A DNA stretch of 64,000 nucleotides from Botryosphaeria dothidea (taxonomy: Eukaryota; Ascomycota; Dothideomycetes; Botryosphaeriales; Botryosphaeriaceae). The stretch lies in the NCBI GenBank assembly GCA_011503125.2, contig WWBZ02000082.1, positions 806,001 through 870,000 on the forward strand. Direction: 5' to 3'. This document shows, piece after piece, positions 1-12,556 of the stretch; positions within the stretch are counted from its first letter, which is position 1; each line of letters opens with the position of its first letter. Under the pieces are notes generated by a model. That model did no database searches. It was not told the origin of the DNA and saw only the letters and a program-made list of their open reading frames with translations. Position numbers and translations under genes: made by a program.

Positions 1-38
1 CCCGGAATGGACGCAAAGTTTTCCATAAGCAAGCTAAC

Positions 39-960
39 CTTCGTCGCGATGTCATGTAGCGTTCGATCTTGCCTGAAGTTCCGGTGAGCAGGCCGCCAAA
101 AGGGCGGTGAAGAAAGAAAAAAAACTGCTTACTTGGGCGGCGGTACTTCCTTGTACTCGCATTTCAGGCCGGACTCGCGGCAGAACTGGCATGGGCGCGC
201 CTCGTCGCATTTCTGCTTGCGGTTCCGGCAGTTGTTGCAGGCCTACAGGTGTAATGTGAGTGTGATAGAGGGTGATATGGGCGCTCGAGGGCCAACATAC
301 CTGCACGGCGCGGACTTGGCGCTTGCGGCCAGCGCCCACGTAGTCCGCTGCTTGGCCATATACACCTGGTTGAGCGTAAGGTGAGGGGTGGTAGCTTTGG
401 GTCGGACCCATCGGGGGCGGGCCATTGTAGGGATTGTGATGATTTGCTGGGGGAGGGTAGGGAGCCGGCGCAGCGCCATTCATGTGGGGGTCATGATTGG
501 GATATGCGCCGGGATGGTGGCCACCATGGTCCATTGGTGGTGGTGGAGGCTGCTGGTGAGGGCCTTCGGGCGGCGGGGGACCTGAGACGGCGAGCTGGCG
601 CGGGCGGGTGTCGATGGGCGAGGGCTGGTTAGGATTGCTGGGTGGGCGCGACAGCGAGTCCACAGAGTAGGACCTCGACGGGATGGTTACGGGCGGAGCA
701 TTGCCTGGACGTTGGTTCGGGTGTTGGCTGAAGTTGATGGGCTCGGGCAGGGCGCGTGGAGCGCGTGGACCGAGAGGCGTGCCCGGGACGGAAGGCGGAT
801 GTGCCTGGATTGGCGGTGGCGGCAGCGTGTTGGGAGGGTAGGCGGCGGGGGGAGGTGCTGGTTCGTGATACCGGGCAGGCGGCGGAGGAGGCACAGAAGA
901 GTGAGGAGGGTAGTGAGTATCCAAACGGGGACGTTTGACGTCTGGACCATCGGCTTCCAT
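39..960 (-). CDS. Zn2Cys6 transcription factor, 5' part (runs off left edge)
   Basis: Spliced model, minus strand: exons 960-301, 242-133, 72-39, then a donor (GTTAGC) leading out of the window. The phases join cleanly (804 nt, 268 codons). The first ~220 residues are disordered and very rich in Pro, Gly, His and Tyr, then a basic stretch (GRKRQVRAVQ) leads into a fungal binuclear zinc cluster with Cys at about 222, 225, 232, 238, 241 and 248 (CNNCRNRKQKC then CQFC and LKC). The short linker after it begins PPPKQDRT. The family binds DNA through two Zn ions held by six Cys and acts in the nucleus. The cluster sits unusually far from the N-terminus. The activation or middle-homology domain lies outside the window, so target genes cannot be told. 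The ATG at 960 is the first in frame. Confidence 0.85.
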
Positions 961-1867
961 GCTTATGTTGGCGCAACGGTCGTGGCCATGCGCGCTGAGG
1001 CCCGATGTTCAGATAGACACGACAAGAGACAATCTATGGTGCGGACGACGGAGGAAGACTGCCGAAAGCTTCCAGCAAGTCAGTCTAGAGAAGGGAAATG
1101 AGAGGGCCCAATGCGCGTCATAGCCAACAGGTCGCGGGCAAGGATCTGGCTCTGGCTCGATCAGCGCCAAGCGAGGGGAGCAGCTGCGACGAGGGCGAGC
1201 AAATCATGCAACTCTTACTCGCAACACACGAGAGGGCGAGGCTGTGCTTGGGGCGGACGGACGGACGCGAAGGGTAGGGTAGGACTGAGGGCAACGGCGG
1301 AGGAGGGAAGACCGAGGAAGGGCCAGACGTTGTGCCGGAGGCCAGGCGGGAGAGGCAGCTCTTACCATGGAGCCGGAAAAGCCTGCTTCAAGGGGCGATC
1401 AGACGGTTGGCGATCATGGAAGCTGAGGCAGAGGCTTTCTCGAAGACAGCGCGCGCGCGCGGAGCTAGAGGCGCGCAGCGGCAGCGGTGGGTGGCGGCGG
1501 CGGCGCTTGGGCTGCTGCTGGAGCGGACGGACGTGGTCGGGGACTGGGAGCGAGCCTGAAGCGCCGGACGACGCGCGCCCTCTCTTGTGCGGAGATCAGG
1601 AACAGGCAAACGCGTCGGTGGGCGAGCTGGGCCAGAGCGGTGCCGGCGAGAGGTTGGGCGGGCAGCGCACGACTCAGTGCTCGCGATGGAGCTTCGAGCG
1701 CGCCTCGCTAGAGCTTCCGCGGTGGGCGAATCTCCGGCCGCAGGGCGTTGCGCCAGGCCCAAACCCGTGGGCTGGGAGCTCGCGAGCGCTGGCCGTGCCT
1801 TCGCCTGCATTACCCATCCGTCTCTCGATGCCCGCCGCCGCCGCAGTGAGACTGCACCGCGTCCGAG

Positions 1868-1883
1868 CTGCTGCTGCTGCTGC
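1868..1883. repeat. CTG trinucleotide microsatellite
   Basis: Five CTG units in a row inside the gene-free stretch upstream of the Zn2Cys6 regulator. Short and simple; no function implied. Confidence 0.7.
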
Positions 1884-3596
1884 TCTCAATCGCGCTGCTG
1901 CGCACCGCACTTCGCTGCCCGGCCAGCAAGCCTCGGATCTGGACGGCAGCAAACAGCGGTGACGCGAGCACAACATCCGACTCTCGAAGTCTATTCAGGC
2001 GGTCAGCGCGCGCCCCTATCGCAGCGCGCGGGCCGACTTTGGGCGAGCAGGCCGTTCCTGGCCGCCGACGAGGCAAGTCTCGTGGCGGCGCGCGCTCGTG
2101 TGCTCTGTCGTTGGGCCGCAAGACGCTGTCACTGTCAGGCCTTGCCCGTTTGCTGCTAGCCGCTCCACCCCGTCATCAGCGCGCGCTGGCCAATTCCCGT
2201 GGCATGCAGCGCTCCTGGAGGCCTTCTGGCCACCATCCCTCCTCAGCAGCAGTCATGCGCCGCCCGCGCACGCCCGCCGCGCAGGGAAGCCCGCCGTTTC
2301 AAAGGCCATCGCCCTCGGAAGCCGCGCCAGGGGTCTTGACGATCCTGCCCGCCAGCACCGCGCTCACCATCTCATCAATCTTGCTCCAGACAATTTAACG
2401 CCAGACGATCCGCCACCAATTGCTGATGTGCGAGCCGGGACTCGGGAAGAAGCGAAGGCTGCCCTTGCTGCTGCAGCGCACGCATCGGCTCCAACACTGC
2501 GAGCGGGCTAGCACCAGCAGGCTAGCCAGCCTCGCCGCGGGCCAAGGGTAGCGACAAAGCCACGCCACGTGCTACGCTCTGCCATGCCCGGGGCCGGTGC
2601 TCTAGCGCGCAGCTCATGGCACAGATGGGTTGACTTAAACTCCTAAGCTACGCCCGCTACGGCTCACCTTGGCGGTGCCATCCACGCAGCACCGCATCAC
2701 GCGGGTCCGCTCAGAAATGAGCAGTACCGCTCCGCCCAAGGCCAGCGTCCCCCTCGACCGCTGCCATCCTTCGCCCGCCACCTCTCGCCGCTGATTCGCG
2801 GACGCGCGCGGCCTGAGGTCGCACAGCGCGCTGCATGGACAACGGCCGCCGTGCTGCAGATCGCGCGCGGTGAGCTTCTGCTGGCCTTCACAGGCTCGCC
2901 GCCGTCACACGACCTCGATAGTCCCGGTCTGAGTTGTCCATGCATACGCTCGCTGCGACCGCCTTTGTGGCGACGCGGGCGACGAGTCGGTGATATTATT
3001 TGCTCTGCGCTGCGGTGTTACTGCTGAGGCTCTTCGGCGAGCGCACTTACCCGGTTCAGAAGTGGGGTGGGGAAGGAGCAGTTCGGGTATCTTGCGGACC
3101 TTGTAACTGGTACCCTGCTGGAGTATCCGACCAGGAAGAGTCAACGGCCCTTGAAGCCCTGCACATAGCGGACGCCTTGTAGCGGAGCCCTTGCTTCGCT
3201 TGAGATTCAATCTGAATCAGCGGCCGGCAAATTGTGCGAGCGAAACAGCGATTCAGCGCGCCTCTACATCTGACATCGTCCACGCGAGCGCCTCCTCCTG
3301 CCTCCCACACGCCCACATCCGAGCTGCAGCGTACCTTGACCCTCAGAGGCCGAGATCTGTCGCGAGTCGCGGCTCGCATGCTGCCCTGCTGCATCTCACG
3401 TGCCCCCTCCATATCAGTCGCTATCTCCGTCTCCGAGAAATTTGCTTTTGCTGCTGTGCGAAGACGATCAGAGAGGTCTAGCAAGCGCAAGATTACGTTT
3501 GGCAATCGGCTCATCGACCGCCTTCTTCAACGGCGTCGCAAGGCAGAGGCCGCAGCGGTGTCAGAGGGTACGAGAAAACCTGCTAGCCGTTGGTTG

Positions 3597-3618
3597 TGCG
3601 CTGCGCTGCGCTGCGCTC
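3597..3618. repeat. GCGCT pentanucleotide repeat
   Basis: About four tandem copies of a GCGCT/TGCGC unit in the non-coding stretch upstream of the P450. Simple-sequence repeat. Confidence 0.65.
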
Positions 3619-5157
3619 CGCCTAGCTGTAGCACGTTGCGGCCCGCGGACAGCAGCAGGAAAATTCCAACGGCCTTCTGGCGTATTCCGTGCCTTTTTCC
3701 TTTTCCCGAGACCACTGGCTGCCAGTTTCCCGGCTGCCCTGTCGCGCCCGGCCGGCATCCCTGCCGGCGCTGGCCAGCGGCAGACGATGTTTCTGGAACG
3801 GCTCATCCTCAGTTGCTGCCTCAGGCCGCGTCGTGCAACCACCTCCGCGTGCTGCTAGCCATGATGCGCGCCTGTGCCGTCCGCTCGGAATGTCAATAAT
3901 GCAGGCGCTGCTCAAAACGATCCCCGATCCACCATGACAGCCAACACCGTGCGCCCTGAATAAGAACACACCTCCCCTCACCCATCAGCAGCCAGCGGCG
4001 AGCAGCCAAAAAGCAAATCAACCCCAGACCCCTTTTGTCACAGAGCGTGGTATGCGCCGTAGCTACCCATCCACGCCGTCGCCGGCGGCGTGCCGGAGCT
4101 GATACGATCCTCCAGCCTCTGCGCGCCTTCCCTCCGCTTTACGGTGCTATCCGCGCGTGCTGAGTGGTTGCGCACGGCGCGCACACGGCAGAGCGGCGGC
4201 AAGAATGGGCTGACTTGCCGTGCTACCCACGTTTACCACGCTTTAAGCCGTTGGTCACTGCCTCGGACACTCGAGTGTTTCTCGGCTCTAAGTAAGCCGG
4301 GGTGGTGAGCTTGCAGGGCATCAACCTTTGATCCGTTGAAGCCTTGCCAGACGAAGGAAGCACCAAAATGCCTTTTCCGACAATCCGAACCTAAGGGCGC
4401 CAGGTTGCGCAGGGTACAGCAATTTAGCGCGGCGCATGCCGAGCAAGCAGCCTGCAACGTCTCTGATGACGTTCGGCGAGCGTGCAACGCTAGCGTGTGC
4501 ATCAGCTCGACGACACAGGGCCCTTCAAACATTATTTGAAAGACTCGGAAGGTGCTCAGCAGCGCCAGCTTCTGCTAGCTCGCTTTCACATATACCTAAT
4601 GCACGCTAGCTGAGAGACCCGCCTCATGACCACTAGCGTCTGGGGTTAGCCGCAGAGCGCGTCTCATTCGGGAGAGGTCGGTGCAACAAATATCTTGACC
4701 AGAGCTGCAGCGAAGAACCCCTCACTGAGAAGTCAACGCAACAACGACCATCTAAATTTCCAGCATGTAAAAATGGCACTTTCTTCGCAGAGCCATCAAA
4801 AGCTCAATCTCTCAGCTTCTGCAATTGATTTTACAGTCTAGTAGTGTTTGCAGGGCCTGCCAATGCTAGTAGTAGCCCCGGCCTTGTAGCAAAACGTCGC
4901 TAGCGGCGCGCGCATCACAGTCGTTGACGCCGATTGACGTCGCGACTTCTGGCGCGCGCACTCTGTCTCCCTTTCTCTGCTGTCTGCATCCACGACGATC
5001 GGGACCGGCTCCTCTTCGTCGACCTAGCCACACATCAGTTCCACTTTGCCTCCATCGTCTGTCTATCCAGACTGTCATTTCCTGTTCCTCTCGAGCGGGG
5101 TAATCCCTGACGGCCGGCCCTCAGTCGATCCTTGGCATTCCCCTTTCCCACTTCACA

Positions 5158-7161
5158 ATGCTATCAACGCTCATCATCACGTTTGCTGCCCTCGCGGCTC
5201 TCTATTTCTTGAATGTCACCAGAAGCCTTGCCGCAAATATCGTTGCGGCCAAAAAGTCAGGCATCCCATACGTTGTGACGCCGTGGAAGAGGTTCAACAT
5301 ATTCTGGCTGCTTACTGGTCATCGCTTGTATCCCTACCTTGAAAAGCTGCCCAAGTCCTGGACCCAAAGTTGGCTCCCGTATATCCGAAGTGAATGGGAG
5401 TACGTGGCAAAGTATGAACCTTTCGAAACCCGCGGTGCCGACGTCCTTTTGGTCTGCACCCCCGGCGGGAAACATCTTTATGTGGCAAATCCAGGGGCCA
5501 TAGTCGACATCACGACCCGCCGTCTTGACTTCCCCAAGCCGTTGGAGGTCTACAAGACGCTGCAGCTCTACGGCGAGAATGTCGTCGTGACCGAGGGCCA
5601 GCATTGGCGGCGCCACCGCAAGGTCACGACGCCGTCGTTCAGCGAGAAGAACAACCGCGTCGTCTGGGACGAGAGTCTGCAGCAGTCCCAGGCGATCCTC
5701 ACCCATTGGAACCGCGGCCACGATTCGAGCCCGACGCTGCATGACATGGATGCCGACATGATGAGTCTGAGCCTGCACATCATCAGCAAGGCAGGGTTCG
5801 GGGTGCGCTGCCTGTGGCCGCACGAGGAGTCTGCAGGCGTGGAAGGGCAGAACGAGCGCTTAACGAGCAGCAAACCGCCGCCCGGTCACACCATGTCGTA
5901 CAAGGAGGCCATGAGCAAGCTGATGAAGAACGTTATTTGGATCCCCATTTTGCCGAAGTGGCTTCGCGGTAAGCTCATTCCTTGGTATTCTGTGGGGTCA
6001 CTGCTCATCACGTGCGATGCTGATCCTGTGTTCGCAGATGTGTTGCCCTTCGAGGGACCAAGGACGGCGTCAGTCGCGTATGAGGAGTGGGGCATGTACA
6101 TGAAGGAGTTGTATGAGATGAAGATGACCCACATACGCGAGGGACGCACGACTGAAGGGCTGGATCTTCTCGGTGAGATTGAATTGCATGTGATCTTCGC
6201 TCCCTCGCCCATCAGCTAACTTATGGCGTCAGGTTCTGTCATGAGGGGAGCTGGGATCACGGAGAAGACCCTTAGTGGATCCGAGCCCCAGAATCAGCAA
6301 CTCAGCGATTCAGAGATTTTGGGGAACGCCTTCATCTTCATTCTTGCCGGCCACGAGACCACCGCCAATGCAATGCACTTTGCCCTCGTGTTGCTGGCAA
6401 TGAACTCGCAGAGCCAGCGCCGATTGCAGAAGGATATCTCCGACGCCGTTGACGACCGCCCGGTTTCGCAATGGGATTACGATCAAGATCTCCCGAAGCT
6501 CATGAATAGACTGCCGGCGGCAGTGATCTACGAGACTCTCCGCATGATACCGGCCGTCGTTGGCATCCCCAAGAAGACGCAGAAGGACAGCCCGCAGCCT
6601 CTGGTGGTCGACGGCCGCGATTACGTGGTTCCTGCGGATACGTACATTTCATTGGACACCCCTGGAGTGCACAACAACCCCAAGCACTGGCCAGCTCGGC
6701 CCGATATATCGGCCTTACCGACAGGAGATGAGCTCGAGCAATTCAAGCCCGAGCGGTGGCTGGTGGACGACAACAACCAGCCGCTGGTCAATGGACTTGG
6801 GGCAGAATCCGGCAAGCCACCGCAGCTCTTCAAGCCCGCACCCGGGGCGTTCGTGCCCTTCAGCGAGGGGCATCGCAGCTGCATGGGCCGTCGGTTCGCG
6901 CAGGTCGAGAGTATCAGCATCATCGCAGCGCTCATGCAGACGCATAGCGTGGAACTGGCGGTGGACGAATTTGCCGATGACGAACAGGTGGCGGCGATGC
7001 CGCGCGGCGGGCCAGAGCGCCAGGAGGTGTGGCAGAAAGCAGCAGACAAGGCCGTCAACGTGATCAAGAACGGGCTGGGGACCATTATCACGCTCCAGAT
7101 GCGGAAGGGGCACGTCCCGCTGCGCATCGTTAAGCGAGGAGAGGAGCGCTTCTGTGTTTGA
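5158..7161 (+). CDS. Cytochrome P450 monooxygenase
   Basis: Exons 5158-5968, 6038-6172 and 6233-7161 give about 624 residues, on the long side for a fungal P450. An N-terminal hydrophobic anchor (residues 1-25) places it on the ER membrane. Diagnostic motifs are all present: WRRHRK of helix C, the oxygen-binding I-helix AGHETT (about 354), the ExxR motif YETLR (about 415), FKPERW, and the heme loop FSEGHRSCMG with the Cys ligand near 532. It should use NADPH-P450 reductase to hydroxylate a hydrophobic substrate; which one is unknown. The sequence looks like the CYP3A/CYP5080-type clan, but that is an impression. No other biosynthetic gene is adjacent, so it is not obviously part of a metabolite cluster. 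Intron 1 is 69 nt and open in frame, so unspliced mRNA would still be readable there. The start at 5158 follows a pyrimidine-rich leader. Confidence 0.93.
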
Positions 7162-8022
7162 TGAGCGGCGGTGGTGATGGTGCGGTAAGGCGGCTGTGTC
7201 CTGAGTCTGCCGCGCGCTCGTCTCGAGCTGCTAAAAAGGGCGCTAAGCCTGATAGATGCAGCATGCTGCCGCAGGCGAGGTGCCTGTTCTGTCCTTTTCC
7301 TTGCCGTTTCTGCACGAGGTGGTTTTGAATATAGTGCCTCGTCAAGAGAAAATCCTGCAGGCTGGGGAGGACGGTTTTAGATCTGTATGCACGACCCGAG
7401 ATATCCTAGCGAGACCGTTGAACGTACGGACCAACTCTGGGTTGCGGGCCGGAGTGGATGATTGGGAAAAGGGCGGAGAGCTGGCGGCAGCGACGCGGCT
7501 GATAGCATGTACACGTATGTAAAACAGATGGCCGACAGATCAACGGTCATAAGCGAGCCTACTTACTCTGTCGGCCCCGTAAGAAGACAACCAGCCCGAC
7601 CGTCAGCGGCAGGCAAAGCGACTAGGAAATTGACATGAAAAGTGAAGACATGAAGCCTGGAATGGAGGGTTTGCCGAGAGGATTGTGCTCGCTCGCCAGA
7701 CACGCGGAATTTCTCCGTGTTAAATCCGCCGTCACTTTCCTAATGCACAAAATGCGGGCAGTAGCAGAGTCACGTGCGCACCACCGAGAACACCGAACAG
7801 TCATGTCGTTGGTGGTCAGTCAGCTCAGCTGAGTGCAAGAAAACACTCACCACCTCGCATTCCTCGCCGTAACCCACGACAGAGCGCTCAACCTGCCCGC
7901 ACGGCCTCGACGCCTAGCACGCCTCGCCGTACGCCTCCACATCACCGCCATACATCCAATTTCTCTCAATCGCAAAACATATCCGCGAACCGCGGGGTAG
8001 AACGGACCCCACCACAACCACC
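7162..8022. other. Intergenic region with E-box before TyrRS
   Basis: 3' region of the P450 followed by the tyrosyl-tRNA synthetase leader. A CACGTG hexamer lies near 7771. The last 150 bases before 8023 are C-rich, typical of a strongly expressed fungal gene leader. No gene seen. Confidence 0.4.
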
Positions 8023-9345
8023 ATGGCCGACACAATGAGCGCCGAGGCGAAGCTGGCGCTGATCAATGAGAATCTCCAGGAGGTCCTGAACCCGGAGATC
8101 ATAGACGAGGTCGTCAAGAAGGGCGAGCGGCCGCTCAAGATCTACTGGGGCACCGCGACCACCGGCAGGCCGCACTGCGGCTACTTCGTGCCCATGCTCA
8201 AGATCGCCCAGTTCCTGCAGGCCGGCTGCCACGTCAAAATCCTGCTAGCCGACATCCATGCCTTCCTGGACAACCTGAAAGCCCCCATTGAGCTGGTCAA
8301 CTACCGCGCCAAGTACTACAAGCTCGTCATCACCGAGTCGCTCAAGGCCGTGGGCGTGCCGGTCGATCGTCTGGAGTTCGTGCTGGGCAGCGAGTACCAG
8401 AAGAGTTCGGACTACATGATGGACCTGCTGCGCCTGAGCACCATGACCACCGAGCACGATGCGAAGAGGGCCGGTGCCGAGGTCGTCAAGCAGACGGACA
8501 ACCCGCTGCTATCGGGCCTGATCTACCCGCTCATGCAGGCTCTGGACGAGCAGTACCTGGACGTGGACGTGCAGTTCGGCGGCGTGGATCAGAGGAAGAT
8601 CTTCGCCCTGGCGAAGGAGGTGCTGCCCAAGCTGGGCTACAAAGAGAGGGCGCATCTCATGAACAAGATGGTGCCCGGTCTGCAGGTGGGTTGTGCCTTG
8701 CCGTTGGGTGCCCGCTGCGCACCAGTGCCACGGGAAGGTTTGAGGCTAACAACATGCGCAATGTAGGGAGACAAGATGTCATCCTCTGATCCCGACTCCA
8801 AGATCGACCTGCTCGACGGCCCTGACGCGGTCAAGCGCAAACTGAAAAAAGCATTTGCGGAGCCGCGCAAGGTTGAGGGCAACGGCCTGCTCTCATTCGT
8901 CGAGTACGTGCTGCTGCCGGCCGGCGCGCTTGAGGGCGGCAAGCCCACGTTTACCGTTGAGCGCCGGGAGGGTGAGCCGCTCGTCTACACGGACGCCGAA
9001 AAGTTGAAGGCGGACTACGCTGCCGACGTTCTCACTCCTCAGCTGCTGAAGTCCGGCGTGACCGACGGCATCAGCAAATTGCTTGGCCCCATCCAAGCTG
9101 CCTTTGACGCCTCCCAGGAATGGCGGGATATTGAGAAGCTCGCTTACCCCCCTGTTGTTGAAGAGAAGAAGAAGAAGGAGAAGAAGGTTAAGAACAAGGG
9201 TTCACGCTACCCTGGTGGCGCTAAGGTCGAGGCTCAGCCTGACGGCAGCCTCGAGGGCAAGGATGCCCAGGAGGTCAGCGTCGGCAAGAGCGCGCAGGAG
9301 GCGCTAGAGAAGCTGGACCTGGCGAAGGAGGAGGTCAAGTCATGA
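8023..9345 (+). CDS. TYS1: Tyrosyl-tRNA synthetase, cytosolic
   Basis: Exons 8023-8685 and 8767-9345 give 413 residues, near the ~394 of yeast Tys1. The enzyme charges tRNA-Tyr with tyrosine in the cytosol. Class I signature motifs are visible: the HIGH-equivalent PHCGY (about 50-54) in the Rossmann fold, the tyrosine pocket ([15 protein letters not shown]), and the KMSKS-equivalent KMSSS at about 224, encoded just after the intron. The C-terminus ends in a Lys/Glu-rich tail ([14 protein letters not shown]) followed by SRYPGG, as in fungal cytosolic enzymes. The lack of a presequence argues against a mitochondrial form. The 81-nt intron has a GTGGGT donor and contains an in-frame stop, so splicing is required. 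Confidence 0.96.
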
Positions 9346-11336
9346 TTGTGTGATGATACCCATGTCTGGGGCTGCGTGTGTGTGCCCGTCAAGCCTGCGC
9401 ACCACGAGGCGTCGTTATTTCCGGCCGCGATAAAAGTTTAAAATACAAAGAGGGAGATTTACTTACGTATCTGGTGGTGGTAAACGGGGTTGATCGTCTT
9501 CCCTGAGAATTCCAAAAATCTAGACTCGGATTTGAGATGTATGTGGTCGTATGAGAGTTATCACCCTCTATGCAGTGCTGAGTGGCTTGCCTGTAAAGAG
9601 ACAATGATTGCTCCCCCGTTGATACGCTCAGGCATCAAGTCGTCAGGCCCCGGCAACACGGCACGTCAGGCAGCATTATCCCTACCCGAACCCTCCAACT
9701 CGGCTTCTCCACATGCGGGTTGCCGCCGGAGCATCCTCCGAGAGCGCATGGGGAGGATTGAGGCTGAGATGATCAACACGTTCTGGAAGAGATTGGCACA
9801 ATCTTGTTCTTACAACACATGAAAAATCTCACGTTGGGCTGCCATCCTTCTTTTGCCACACGTCGTTATTTCCGAGCGTTGTTATCGCTGAGGATTTGTT
9901 CCTGAGCAATTTGCTTGCCCGGAGTCTCGTGTAGAGGAGGTGGGGAGAGCGCCGCAGCGGCCTTTAGAGCATTGATGCGTGAGTCTGGTACGTGGCTGGC
10001 AAATAACAAGCCACCCGCTTGGAGAAGGAATCCGCGCTCCGCACAGATAGTGTACAGTCGGCTTTTCCACATCGGGCACCTGTGTCTCATATTGCGGGTA
10101 AAAAAGGGTGTACGGGTGTTTATTGCGAAAGCGAAGTGATGGTCGTTTTTTTTGCTTATCAGCGAAGTTGCAATAATTATTAACGCCTTGACTATTTCTT
10201 CCCTCGGAATATCCAATCTAGCAAAGGGGTCATTTTACGCACGGTGAGACCTGACGAGAGAGAGTAGTCCCTTGACGGCACGGCACGGCATGGCCTGGTC
10301 AGCCACCCGGCTTTCCCTTTCTTGCCCCTTCCCCGGCGGGTCGATCTGGAGATCTCGCATGACATTACGGGCAGTAGTAGGCGCCTGACGTAGCGTTGCG
10401 GCGACGTTTGAGAGGGGGAGGGGGTACAAGCAGTTAGTGTGTGTGGGAGGATCAAGAGCCTTCGGACCCTTTCCCTGTTCCCCGGCGGAAAGCTCCTGCT
10501 TCCCTGAACGCAATCCTTCCACCCCGACCCCCATCTGTGCCATCCATGCAGCAGATACGTGTACCGCACGTCCACGCGGCTCTATCCTTCTCTCGTTCTC
10601 TCCCAATGTCTCGCCATGTCGCCTGCCTTCGGCTCTATCCAGCCGCATGACCACAGAGAAATCACGAGCCGTTACAGCACAGTAGAAGAAGGTACAGTAC
10701 CATCGCGGCACGCCATCGTCAACCCCGCTAGCGCGAACATAAGCCGCAAGGCAGACCCTACCTCATCCACACCGCATGCGCGCCTCTCTACCAGCTAAGA
10801 GGAAAAGAAGGCGAGAGGAAACATTCGTCACGCCGGCAAGGATTCTTGCGCGAACCTGGGAATCTTTTTTTTTCTGCCCGCGGAGAAATCGAGACGTCAC
10901 AGGCACGCGGGACAGGAAAGTTCAAATCGGCTCGTGGAAGTAAGACCAGTGTTTGACGTAACCTACACACACCCCGCACCGACATTTTCGCTGATAGCGG
11001 TTGTGGGGGGTGTCTGTGTTGTCTTGTCATGTAGCGAAGCATTTTTGACGTGAGTTTTGGCCTTTGCCCTATTGCGCCTCTCTTCCCATAAAACATACGA
11101 TGCCCGGAGATGGAGGGGACGGGTTTGGGCGGTTGGTTGGGGCAACGCGGCACCGAGCCGAACGTGCATCCTACTGCCCTTTATCGTTGGTAAATTTCGG
11201 CTGTATGTCTCTTTTCGGAGATGTCCACGCGAAAGGGTGTTGCAGAGGTGAGGAAAGCTACGTCAAGGATTGGATGCGGGACGGCGGTTTTCTTCAACGG
11301 CACGGATAAATACCCGGGAATCATGCCACGAGGCGG

Positions 11337-11376
11337 AAGCGCTCGACGAGGATCATCGTCTCGGCGTCGAGCGCTT
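11337..11376. repeat. Perfect 12-bp stem hairpin
   Basis: AAGCGCTCGACG at 11337-11348 is exactly complementary to 11365-11376, leaving a 16-nt loop. It is not related in sequence to the dispersed hairpin family. It is followed by a short T-rich stretch, but fungal RNA polymerase II does not use hairpin terminators, so function is unknown. Confidence 0.7.
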
Positions 11377-12147
11377 AGTTTGCTGTCGCAAACTATGACG
11401 GAGGAGAAAATGCTAATTTTCTGATGCCCGTTGAGTTAGCGTTTGGAAGAGTCCTGGGTTTGAGGATTCTTGAGCGGTCCAGGGATGAAGATGACAGGCG
11501 GACCGAAAGCCGTGGAATGAGGCATACTGAGGTGTTGACGATAAGGCTAAGTGGGCTCATGCATCGGCGTCTTTCGGTTCCTAAAAAACTTTGAAGCTTC
11601 CATTTAGAAAAGAACCCGTGATTGCTCTCTTCTTGGTGGTCGTAACGGGCAATCATTCCGTGCTGTGCGCAAATTTGAAATTTTAGCCAGAAAGTATTGC
11701 AACAGGATACGAGATCGAAGGCAATCACTCGTAGGGAAATATCCAAAAACTTTCACCTTTTTATGATTGCTCACATGGAGGATAACGTAACCGATGGTTG
11801 GCAGGATGGAATTGGATCAATGAAACCGGCCGGCAAATCACCCAGCTCCGACATTGCTTGTTCGTTGCAGAGCTCTGTACCAGAATCGTAAAGCAGCGCC
11901 ACCATTTTCATTCTTGTTGTAGGTGATAGACTTTTGCGGATATTCACTAACGATGAAGCCATGGCGCCTGGACGAGAATATTCTTGAGTGAGTCTTGTCA
12001 TGTTTGGAGGTTTTGTAGCCGCTGTGGATGCTCTTCAATGAGAATGTATAAGTTGTGTGTATTGTCTTTTCCTGGCTACTGCCGCAATTGCCATTCAAAG
12101 TGTTTCCAAGGTCTACTCCCCTTCCCTTTCTGGCTGTAACGGGGGAG

Positions 12148-12182
12148 AGGAGGAGGAGGAGGAGTAGGAGGAGGAGGCGGCG
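12148..12182. repeat. Purine GGA microsatellite
   Basis: Repeated GAG/GGA units with one TAG interruption, then GGCGGC. Polypurine simple repeat in non-coding DNA. Confidence 0.7.
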
Positions 12183-12481
12183 GCATGCGAGTTGATTTCG
12201 ATGGGCTCATCGACGTTATTGAGCTACTCGTAATGTTGATTGGAGTTCTTCTGTACTTCTGAACAGCCGCGAAAACCCTGACGATGTTATGGCAGGAAAA
12301 TACTCTCTCCGTGCGCGAAAGGAGACGAGATCCGGAACTAAAAACGAGTACACAGGTCACTTCGTGGATACAAGCTATTGTGACCTATGGCATAGGACGC
12401 TCAGAGGCATAGAGTTGTCCAGGTTTCACATTCTCACTGTCACCCACATCGTCACAAGCCTCAATAAATATCGACCATGGG

Positions 12482-12556
12482 GAGTCGAAGCATTCGCCCG
12501 GATGATTATGTCACTGTAAGTGCAACCTTCATTTGAATGATCACGTTGGCTTCCTT
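12482..12556. mobile_element. Degraded copy of 75-bp hairpin element
   Basis: The left arm GAGTCGAAGCATTCGCCCGG is preceded by CATGGG, as in the copies at 41.5, 54.2 and 61.4 kb. The right arm is decayed beyond clear recognition, so the right end is set by family length only. It lies about 440 bp downstream of the phosphopentomutase stop codon. Confidence 0.55.

Larger units (their letters stand above)
961..5157. other. Gene-free GC-rich stretch between divergent genes
   Basis: About 4.2 kb between the start of the Zn2Cys6 regulator (minus) and the P450 (plus). Open frames here overlap on both strands, are Arg/Ala/Ser-rich and show no recognisable domain, as expected by chance in GC-rich DNA. 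It contains a CTG run near 1868-1883, a GCGCT pentamer run near 3597-3618 and pyrimidine-rich leader-like sequence before 5158. Long 5' leaders and upstream control regions are common for fungal regulators, so this is probably promoter and UTR, but no specific site is proven. Confidence 0.5.

Noticed and set aside
1111..2159. Long overlapping open frames on both strands
   Set aside because: Composition is Arg/Ala/Ser-rich, frames overlap in several phases and no domain or good splice pattern is visible; expected by chance in GC-rich DNA.
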